This document shows, piece by piece, positions 33,801 through 42,500 of a stretch of DNA of 64,000 nucleotides. The stretch comes from Cohnella sp. SGD-V74 (lineage in GTDB: Bacteria > Bacillota > Bacilli > Paenibacillales > Paenibacillaceae). Within the stretch, counting starts at the first letter, position 1. The number at the start of each line of letters is the position of its first letter. Below the pieces are notes generated by a model that saw only the letters and a list, made by a program, of their open reading frames with translations, ran no database searches and was not told the DNA's origin. The translations under genes were made by a program, and so were the position numbers. The stretch covers positions 176,379 to 240,378 of the forward strand of contig NZ_PVYW01000015.1 of NCBI RefSeq assembly GCF_003001675.1. Reading direction: 5' to 3'.

Positions 33801-34838
33801 TTACACCTCCGGGTCCAGCGGAACGTAGTCTTTGCGAAGCGGATGGCCGACCCAGTCGTCGGGCATCATGATGCGTCTCAGATCCGGATGTCCCGGAAAA
33901 TCGACGCCCAGCAGATCGTAAATCTCTCTCTCGTTCCAGTTCGCCGTCTCCCAGATCGGAGTAACGGACGCGACGGACGGACTTTCCCGGTCCGTGCGCA
34001 CCTTGATGCAATAACCTTCTCGAGCGTTCATGTTCCAAGGGTAATAGACGACTTCCATATGAGTCTCGTAATCTACTCCGGACACATTGCGCAAATAAGC
34101 GCAAGCCAGTTCCGCATGGTCGCGAAGCAACCTCGCCGCCTGGCCCCACCGCTCATTCTTGATGACCAGCGTCGGCAGGTGATCGTTCGCTTCATTGATA
34201 TAAGCTTCCTCGACCGCATCCTCCGCCACCAGCTCGCGCAGCATCGCCGCAACGCGGTCGAGCCTGGGCTGGCTCGGCGACGGCGGCTTCGGCGGCGGCG
34301 CATCCGCTCCCGCGCCCTCTCCGACCCCAGCCGCTCCCGCCGGAGCGCCTCCTTGCGCCGCCGCTTGGGCCGCGGCCGCCTTCGCCGCTTCGCGCGCCTC
34401 CAGCGCGGCTTTGCGCCGGGCTGCCTTCTCCTCGTCCGTCTCCTTGCGGCGGACCGGCGCATCGCCCTCGCTGGCCGATGATCCGCCTGCTGCCGCAGCG
34501 GCCGGAGCCTCTGTCGCTCCCTGCGCGCTCTCTCCCGCCGGCTGCGCACTCGCTGACGAGCCGCCTTTCGCCGCCTCAGCCGCCGCCAGTGCCGCTGCTG
34601 CCTTCGCCGCTTCGCGCGCCTCCAGCGTAGCTTTACGCCGCGCCGCCTTCTCCTCGTCCGTCTCCTTGCGACGTTCCGGAACTGGCGCATCGCCTTCGCT
34701 TGGCGGTTCCGTTACCTCTTCCTTCGTCTGCTCCACCGGCGCTTCCGCCCCGGCTTCAGTCGGCGGTTGAGCGGACGTTTCCGATTCCGGAGGTTTATTT
34801 TCAGCGGAACGGTCGTCCCGCTTGTTTTCTTCGCTCAT
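33801..34838 (-). CDS. nuoC: NADH-quinone oxidoreductase subunit C with long low-complexity N-terminus
   Basis: The C-terminal part (~res 192-345) is the 30-kDa complex I subunit, with ANWNEREIYDLLGVDFPGHPDLRRI and the final DWVGHPLRKDYVPLD. The first ~190 residues are Ala/Glu/Lys/Pro rich and include two near-identical segments (res 56-86 and 130-160) that both begin RRKETDEEKAARRKA and run as charged helices. A similar but differently composed extension is, as I recall, present in Bacillus NuoC-like proteins. Its role is unknown; it could be a flexible tether. The ATG overlaps the nuoB stop by 4 nt, so the long form is the one that is coupled. Confidence 0.92.
   Translation of the reverse strand: MSEENKRDDRSAENKPPESETSAQPPTEAGAEAPVEQTKEEVTEPPSEGDAPVPERRKETDEEKAARRKATLEAREAAKAAAALAAAEAAKGGSSASAQPAGESAQGATEAPAAAAAGGSSASEGDAPVRRKETDEEKAARRKAALEAREAAKAAAAQAAAQGGAPAGAAGVGEGAGADAPPPKPPSPSQPRLDRVAAMLRELVAEDAVEEAYINEANDHLPTLVIKNERWGQAARLLRDHAELACAYLRNVSGVDYETHMEVVYYPWNMNAREGYCIKVRTDRESPSVASVTPIWETANWNEREIYDLLGVDFPGHPDLRRIMMPDDWVGHPLRKDYVPLDPEV
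34359..34673. repeat. two coding direct repeats inside nuoC
   Basis: Segments 34581-34673 and 34359-34451 encode the same ~30-residue charged helix with few changes (Thr or Ala after RRKA). They lie about 220 bp apart and point to a recent internal duplication. Confidence 0.7.
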
Positions 34839-35353
34839 CGGCTAGTCACCTGCTTCCCGGTTTTCGCCTCGTAGCGTATTTTCGCCTGCAGTTTATTGAT
34901 GCCGTAGATCAGGGCGGCAGGGTTCGGCGGACAGCCGGGTATGTACACATCCACGGGGACGATCTGATCGACGCCCTTCACGACGGAATAAGACTTCACA
35001 TACGGGCCTCCCGCGGTCGCGCAGGAACCCATCGCAATCACCCATTTCGGCTCAGGCATCTGATCGTACAGACGCTTGAGCAGCGGCGCCATTTTCTTCG
35101 TTACCGTTCCCGAGACGATCATGACGTCGGCCTGCCGGGGAGATGTCCGAAACATAACCCCGAAACGGTCCAAATCGTAGTGAGCCCCGCCCGCGGCCAT
35201 CATTTCGATCGCGCAGCATGCCAAACCGAAGGTGAGCGGCCACAGCGAGTTGCTTCGCGCCCACCCTTTCAGTTGTTCAATGGTGCCAAAGAAAACGTTG
35301 CGCTCCACTTCCTTCCGGTCCTCCGGAGATACGTTCGCTAAATCGAGTTCCAT
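34835..35353 (-). CDS. nuoB: NADH-quinone oxidoreductase subunit B
   Basis: NuoB carries cluster N2, the last centre before quinone. The 172 residues include the adjacent Cys pair in TFGLACCAIEMMAAGG, VIAMGSCATAGGPY and VYIPGCPPNPAALIYGI, together the four N2 ligands. The ATG has AAGGTG 7 nt upstream; longer in-frame options upstream overlap nuoA heavily and lack such a site. It overlaps the end of nuoA by 16 nt. Confidence 0.95.
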   Translation of the reverse strand: MELDLANVSPEDRKEVERNVFFGTIEQLKGWARSNSLWPLTFGLACCAIEMMAAGGAHYDLDRFGVMFRTSPRQADVMIVSGTVTKKMAPLLKRLYDQMPEPKWVIAMGSCATAGGPYVKSYSVVKGVDQIVPVDVYIPGCPPNPAALIYGINKLQAKIRYEAKTGKQVTSR

Positions 35354-35709
35354 TTGAACACCTTCTTTCTCCATGCATACACCAGGCCGACGAGCAGCAA
35401 GCCCGCGAAAATCAACATCTCGATCAACGCAAAGAGACCAAGCTGATTGTAAGCTACGGCCCAAGGGTACAGAAATACAGTTTCCACGTCGAAAACAACA
35501 AACATAAGCGCGTACAAATAATACCGGACGTTAAAGCGGATCTGGCTGTCTCCCACCGGCTCGTTGCCGCTCTCGTAGGTGGTCATCTTCTCTTCGGTAG
35601 GCTTGCGAGGCCTAAGAGTAGAGCCGAGCCACAGAACGAAGATCGGAAAAGCGATACCGAGCACCAGGAAGACGGTAACAATGACGTATGAGTTGATATA
35701 ATTCTCCAC
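35338..35709 (-). CDS. nuoA: NADH-quinone oxidoreductase subunit A
   Basis: This is the first gene of the nuo operon. The 123-residue, three-helix subunit has the conserved TTYESGNEPVGDSQIRFNVRY loop (here TTYESGNEPV and RFNVRYYLYALMFVVFDVET). The start is GTG with GGAGG 7 nt upstream. It lies just downstream of a sigma-A-like promoter and a 12-bp palindrome. Confidence 0.94.
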   Translation of the reverse strand: MENYINSYVIVTVFLVLGIAFPIFVLWLGSTLRPRKPTEEKMTTYESGNEPVGDSQIRFNVRYYLYALMFVVFDVETVFLYPWAVAYNQLGLFALIEMLIFAGLLLVGLVYAWRKKVFKWNSI

Positions 35710-35728
35710 TGCAACGCCTCCGCAAACA

Positions 35729-35740
35729 GGTAAATTTACC
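35729..35740. promoter_or_regulatory. palindrome GGTAAATTTACC at the nuo start site
   Basis: A perfect 12-bp palindrome lies at or just past the predicted transcription start and before the nuoA ribosome site. Its position suits a repressor operator. Confidence 0.4.
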
Positions 35741-35745
35741 CCATA

Positions 35746-35774
35746 ATTATAACAAATGCTCCCATTCAAGTCCA
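35746..35774 (-). promoter_or_regulatory. candidate sigma-A promoter of the nuo operon
   Basis: TGGACT (-35) and TATAAT (-10) are 17 bp apart, 37 nt upstream of the nuoA start. The -10 is perfect and the -35 matches four of six bases. Confidence 0.55.
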
Positions 35775-35934
35775 TGAAAAAAGCGTTTTCATTGGAAGCT
35801 GTCCGAATTTGTCGAACTCCCGCCCGTTTCTCGACACCGCCGCATGTCCCGGATCATGGACGGATCGCCGCGGGATATCAGGGCTGTCTATTACATGTAT
35901 ATGCTTCTTCCTCCTCCCTAGTCCAGAGCGCGCA

Positions 35935-35966
35935 AGAACCGCCGAGCCTGTATCCTCAGCGGTTCT
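35935..35966 (-). terminator. Rho-independent terminator after dps
   Basis: AGAACCGC pairs with GCGGTTCT, with a short inner AG/CT pairing. The trailing sequence (TTGCGCG) is only weakly T-rich, so termination may be partial. It lies 19 nt past the dps stop and upstream of nuoA. Confidence 0.6.
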
Positions 35967-35984
35967 CTCTAACGCTCGCCTTGT

Positions 35985-36419
35985 TTATGCCAGCGTCGAC
36001 TTCAGCATCCAGACCTGTTTTTGAAGCTCCTCTACCTGACCGATCAGCATATCCGAAGTCGCCGTATCTTCGGCTTCCTCGGCCGTAGCCGCAGCTTCTT
36101 TCAACCCCTGGATCAGCTCTTTCAGATCCTCGATCGTCGCCGTTAACATATCGTTCTCGCTCTTCGCTTTATCCGCTTCCTTGATCGTGGCATGCGCCAG
36201 AAACTCCTTCATCGTAGACAATGGGCTTCCCTCGATTGAGAGAATCCGCTCCGCAAGATCGTCCAGCTTCAGCGCCGCCATATCGTACAGTTCCTCGAAC
36301 TTCGCGTGCAGCACGGGGAAATGCGGCCCTTTCACATACCAATGATAATGGTGAAGCTTAATGTACAGCACAGCCCAATTCGACAGCTGAACGTTCAACG
36401 AATCCGTCAACGCGCTCAT
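35985..36419 (-). CDS. dps: Dps family ferritin-like protein
   Basis: Dps forms a 12-subunit shell that oxidises and stores iron with peroxide and can protect DNA. The 144 residues give a four-helix bundle. The inter-subunit ferroxidase ligands lie in LHHYHWYVKGPHFPVLHAKFEELYD (H, H, D/E pattern, split here as LHHYHWYVKG and HAKFEELYD) and DLAERILSIEG. There is no long basic N-terminal tail, so DNA binding is uncertain. The ATG has AAGGAGGGG upstream. I saw no clear Per box. It points toward nuoA and is not in that operon. Confidence 0.92.
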   Translation of the reverse strand: MSALTDSLNVQLSNWAVLYIKLHHYHWYVKGPHFPVLHAKFEELYDMAALKLDDLAERILSIEGSPLSTMKEFLAHATIKEADKAKSENDMLTATIEDLKELIQGLKEAAATAEEAEDTATSDMLIGQVEELQKQVWMLKSTLA

Positions 36420-36541
36420 CTCAGCCCCTCCTTCGTTAAACTTTTCCTTCCTCCCTCTAATGTACCCCTCCTCGCCAAAAAGAATCAGTGATAACCGTCA
36501 CTTCCCGCTCTTACGGCCAGGTCTCCTCTTCTCCGCAGAAA

Positions 36542-36576
36542 AACGGTTGGCCGGGATCAAGCTCCCGCCAACCGTT
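36542..36576 (-). terminator. Rho-independent terminator after the giant SLH gene
   Basis: AACGGTTGGC and GCCAACCGTT form a 10-bp stem with an inner GGGA/TCCC pair. The minus strand then reads TTTTTCT. It lies 10 nt past the stop. Confidence 0.9.
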
Positions 36577-36585
36577 GACTTCATT

Positions 36586-39500
36586 CTATTCTTCAATCCA
36601 TCCCATGCCCTGGATTGCCCTGAACAGCAATACCGCCCCTTCCGCTCGCGTAGCGTTCGCTTTCGGGAGGAATTGCCCGCCGCGACTGCCCTGCATAAGC
36701 CCCTTCTCTCGCGCAACCTCCACGTAGCCTGCCGCCCAAGGGGCGACTTGCTTGCCGTCGGCGAATGCCGCCGTGCCCCCGGTATTCGCCAGCTGCTCAG
36801 CCCGCGCTTCCGCCTCTTCCTGCCAGCCAAGCGCCCGGATGAACAGCGCTGCAAGCTCCTCCCTGCTGATCGGATCGTTGGGGCGGAAGCGGTCTCCGCT
36901 GCCCTCGATCCAGCCGGCAGCAGCCGCAGTAACGAGATACGGATAGAACCAGTCCTCGGACCGAACGTCGGAGAACGAACGGCTTCCTTGCGGTGACGTC
37001 GCCTTCCCACGCATCGTTTCCACCAGCAGCTTCGTCGCTTCTGCACGGGTAAGCCGCGCAGACGGAGCGAATACATCCCGGCTTCTGCCGCTTACGATCG
37101 TTCGGCCTGCCAGCACTTCGACCATCTCCTGCGCCCAATGCCCGTTTAAGTCCTTGAAGCGCGTGCCCGCCGACAGCAGGGCATAAATGCCCGGCTCGCC
37201 GATCTCTGCTGTCACGATGCCGGCTCGCCGGTTCAGCGTTCCGCCGACATACGACCAACTGCCATCGCGATCATTGCGCCGGAACACGCCGACTTTGCGG
37301 AGATCGAATTCGCTGCCGGCAGCGGTTCTATAGCGCATCGACAGCTTCACCGGCTGCGAGAAGCGATTCGAGCCGTCGACCGCGATCCGGAATAGATCAC
37401 TGTAGCTGCCGAGCGGCGCAGGAAGCACCGTCTCCGGCCCTGCCCCCAGCTTGCGAATCGCGATCTTAGAGCCGGCCGGAAGCGTGCCCGGCGCGATCCG
37501 CAGCAGAATATCGTCTTCGAACCAGCTCCAGATCAGCTCGCCCGCTCCCACATCCAGCACTTCCTCATCGCTCGGCGGGTTTGACACGTTCCCAGCACCG
37601 GTCCCGCTCCCGCCTCCGCCGCCGGTCTGGTTAACCGAGGCTTGCGTGCTGCCTTCCAGTACAATGCCGGCTGACTCGTTCCAATACGTATCCGCTGTCG
37701 AAATGCGAATCTCGTAGACGGTATTGGGCGCCAGACCGGCGATATCCATTCGCTGGACGCCCGGGGCCGCAGAAACCTGCGCACCGAATTCGGAGTCGCC
37801 CTTCTTGCGCCATGCCAGCATGACGCTCCGAAGATCGGCATCGGACGGGTCGGTCCACCTCACGCCGAGCGACTGCGCGCCGGTCCTCGCCGCAACTGCG
37901 TTCGTCACATCCCCGGCAGGCGTCGCGTCCATCACAAGCGGTTCCTCGGACGGCGTCTGCGCCTTCGCGGTCAGGCCCGCCGATTCCTTCTCGTTCACCC
38001 CGACTGTAACCAGCTTGATCTCGTAAGATGTATCGGCGTTCAGCCCGGTCAGCGCATACGATCTCTGGCCCGGCGGAAGCTCGGCTTCATTCGTATACGC
38101 GTCGTTGGACTTGCCTGCCTCCCGCCAATAGAGCTTCATGGCCTTCACAAGCGGCGACTGCTCGGCCCGCCAGGTCAGCGTGACCGACCGTGATCCCGGG
38201 AGCGCCTGCAAGTCCGCTCCCGCTTCCTTCGGAGCCGCGTCGCCCGGCAATACGGTCAAGTCCCGCTTCTCGGCTGCCAGCATCGGCACCTCCGCGTAGC
38301 TTAGCGCTTCGGGCAGCACCGTGAACCGATAGGCCGATCCGGCCGCAAGCGTCCCGCTTGGTATGAAGCGATAATGCTTCGCCACCTCTACGCCTTCCGC
38401 CGTCCGCTCCGGCCGGATCGCCTCAACCGCTCCTTCGACCGGCTCGCCGCGCTCCGACTCCATCAGCACGGAGACCGTCGTCACGGAACTCGTGCGCATC
38501 GGCTTGCTGAAGGAGAGGTATACGCCCCTCGCCTCGTCCGCGACGACCTCCTGGACCGTCGGCGGCTGGTAAGACACCATCGGAATATTGACGTCAAAGT
38601 GAGGCGGGAGCACGATAAGCTCATCGCTGTACGCCGTCTGGTAGCCTTCCTTCTCATAGCGCACCTGCCATTTGCCTTCCGGAACGTCCCAACCGTATCG
38701 ACCTTCCGTATCCGTCATCAGCGGGTTCCGCTGCAGATACCATTCCGCATCCCAGAACCGCCACTCTCCGCTCTGCGGATCTTGCCGGTACAACGACGCC
38801 TGAACGCCTTCCAAGCGGTTGCTCGGCACGGCTTCGTAGACATACCCGCTAGGGTCGTAGATCCAGGTCGGGTCGGCCACCATGTTCTCTTCCTCGAACC
38901 TCTCCGCTTCCTCCACTTCCTCCGGCGTCTTGCACCGATCGATGGCTCCGGCAGCAGCCATCCGATCCCGCCATTCCTGGTCCTTCTTGAAATCCTCTTT
39001 TAACGCGTCCAACCGTTCCTTCCATTGATTCTTCACCGTATTGCCGAGCCCCAGCAGCCCTTCCCCGATTCCGAAGCCCAGCATGGGCGGAATGTTCAGA
39101 TGCGTGGCGATGAGCGCGTATCCGGTAATCGTGTTCTTCGCCAGCAGTCCGTCGGTCGCCGATTCATACAGCAGATTCGTCATGTTGATATAGTGGTTTT
39201 TGGTCGGACCGTGGCATTCGTTCTGAATGACATAATCCTGGAACGAGATCAACTCGTCGGCATAATCGCTGAAATCCATCGCATCGGTCACATAGCTGCG
39301 CAGGTTGTTCGCAATATCCATGACCTTCGCGTTGAGACTGTCCGGGAAGGCGGTCGTAAGCCCAATAATGAGTTGATCGACATCGTCCTTGTTATGCCCG
39401 GTCAGAAGAGCGGCGAACGCCGCCTTCTCCGTCGGCGTCAGCAAGCTCTCCGACAATGTGGCCCGCGTCGTGAGCGCAACGCCCCTGGCCGTCTGCGCAA

Positions 39501-42500
39501 AGCCGTTCGACACGTCCCGGTACGGCTTCCCCCCGGCAGGACCGGTCGCGCGTCTTGCCGTGACCCGCATATAGCCCGTGTACTTGTCGCTATTGCCCAT
39601 CGTCACCTTGACCAGAGGCGAATTATAGGCGCCGCTGCTCAGATCCATGAGCGGATTGGCTCCCAGATGCTTCGCCGCCTCCGCCTCGTCCGCCAGCTCA
39701 TACTGAGCAAGCCGCCATGCGTCCGGGAGGCCGGATACGGCCTTGCCCAAGTCGGCCGGGTCCGGCCTCGGTACGGGCGACAGCTCCTCAGTCGCCGTAT
39801 CGTAGGTGACGTAGATGCCGCCAAGCTTATTCGCCTTCATTGTCGTCGTGGCCCTGAATACATCTTCTGCTGCGATATAAGTGGCGCGCAGTTCGCCGTC
39901 CTCGAACTGAATCCGAACGTTGGAGACGCGCTCGCTGTTGTTGAATTTCACCCGGAAGGTGAGGGGGAGACCCATATCGGCCACGAACGGGAATCGGGCC
40001 ACTCCTTCCGCAGGGTCGAAGCTGACATTGCTGTAGATGGATGTCATATTCACTTCGGTAATGACCGCATGATCCTTATCGTACGAGACGGATACCGGAT
40101 TCGATCGGATCAATACGTCGTCGCTCTTCATAACGGCCGTCATGCGATAGACCGCCTCGTCTCCCCACACCTTGGCGCTCGGCGACTGCGGCAGCCGGAC
40201 CTTGGCGAACCACAGCCCTCCTGCCGTTGCGATGGCTTCTCCCGCAAGCTCGTCATTCGCATATATCGATACGCGGACTCCGGCTGGCGCTCGGCCGCTG
40301 ACCGGCACCTGGTCGTGAACGACCTGTCCCGGCGCCGTCAAGGTCAACTGCACGGGGTACACATAGGTCGTGCCGATCCATTCTTCCCGCCGCTCGCCGT
40401 TATCCGCACGCTCATAGGCAATTCGCAGCGAGGCCTCGAATCGTTCCGTCGCGCTTGCTTCCAGCTTCAAGCGGTAGTTGAGCGACCCGAAGGCGCCCGG
40501 CATCAAGTCCCCGACCGGCAGCTCGTAGACGTTCGTCTCCGTCCGCTGCGCGCCAACCGGCGAGCCGTTCAGGACGACGCTGTCCTCGAGCATCTCCGTG
40601 CCCGCCGGCACTTCGATTCGCAGCTTCACGTTCTTCAACGCTTGCCGATCTTCGGAGAGCCTGTAGCTGCCCCGCAAGCTGACGCTGTCGCCCGCGATCG
40701 CTTCCCGGCGCGCCGTCAGCCCGTTGCCAGGCACGCCGTAGAACCAGTCCGTCGTGTCCCGCAGCACAATCGGCGGCAGTTCCACCAGTTGGCCCTCTGC
40801 CACATCGACGTCGACGTATTGGACGACAGCCGTCGGATAGTAGGGCGGCACGTTGCGGTTCGGGAAGGTCTTCTGAATGCGCAGACGAATCTTTCCTGTC
40901 TCATGCAGGGACACGGACAAGCGCCCTCCCGTGGTGACAGGTATCGTGTGCAGGTTGCGGAACTTGCCGCCCTCCTCGAGCTCGACGCCAATCCGCACGT
41001 CGTCGCCCGGAAGATACCCGGCGATCGTGCCGGTAATCCTCGCCTTCTCCATCATATCCAAGTGCACATTGGCCTGGAGATAGTCATCCAGCACCGCTTC
41101 ACTGCAGGCAGTTGAATAATCGGTATGCCCCCCGCCGATACAAACCTTCATGACATCACCGGCCACGCCGCGCGTATGATACGTGTTGCGGGTAATCATC
41201 CCCGGGTAGACGGAAGCGGCCGGATTGCTGCCGGTAATCTTCAAGCCGTATTCGGACGCCGTCCGCCTCTCCCATAGGTCGATCTTGCGCCAGTCGCCGT
41301 CCACCGGCTTCACCCGCGCGTTAATCTCGATCCGGGCGCCGCCAAGAGCGGTGACGGTGACGTTGCGCGTCGCATTCGTTCCCGGCGTCAGCGTTATGTT
41401 GCCCAGCAATCCGACGACTTGCAGGAGAGGCGGCTTCGTACGCGCGGCCTCGAACCGGTACAGACCTTGCGGCGCAGATAACGAATACCGCCCGTTCGCA
41501 TCCGTCTCGGCCTCCGCATCGACGGTTCCCCGCAGCGTATGAATAAGCTTGACCGTTACTCCTGGAGCCGCCGTTCCGTCTTCATACGCAACGGTCCCCT
41601 CCACGCTGCCGTCCGCGACCCGCTCCAGCGCCAGCGTCAGCGTATTCCGGCCGGCGCCGAGCGTCAGCTCCTTCGCGGCCGGGGCAATATAAGGCTCGGG
41701 GACTACAGCTGTCACGGTCCATGTTTCGCCCGCCCGGAGTTCTCCCGGAAGGCGGAAGCTTCCCGATGCGTCTGCTCGCGCCGACAATTCCGTTCCCGAA
41801 GAGCCTTTCCGAAATCGAACTTCCGCTCCCGCGGCCACAGGCCGGCCCTTATCATCCTCCAGCAGCACCTCCAGCCTGGCCGATGGGACTGGAGATACCG
41901 TAATCTCCCTGCGTTGTCCGTCGACAACCGCAATAGACTGCATATCCAGCAGTTGAACCCCGTTCGGATCGCGAACCGTCAGACGATAATCGTCCGAGCC
42001 GGCCAGCGCCAGCCGATACAGCGTATCGCTGCCGATGACGGCGCTGGCCCCTCCCTTGCCCGAAGCGCTTACAGCCGCGATAACCGATCCCCCCAGATGA
42101 GACAAGTAGCTCGTATCGAGCAAGACGCGCAGCTCGCCGGCGACGCGCAGCGGCAGCCTTCCCGCATCCGCCTCTCGCGCGACGCTCGGGTTGGCTGCAG
42201 ATTCCGCTCTGACGCCGGTAATCTGAAACGCGCCGTCCGGCATCTGCCAGGTACCGCTGTAAATGCCCGATGCGTCCATCCGCTCCGTCAACGGCAATTC
42301 GCCCGTTCGCATTCCGCCCGCTGTCTCATAGGCAACCAAGGCGCGGAGCGCTTGACCCGGACCGCCGATCGCCGTAATCTGGAGGCTGCCCTCTAGCGGA
42401 ATCTGCCGGCCGACGGGCGACGGTACCGAGAGGATGACGCGATCGATCTTGTCCTCCGGCTGCTGCTCCGAGCAGACATCCGTCAGACAGGCGAGATAGA

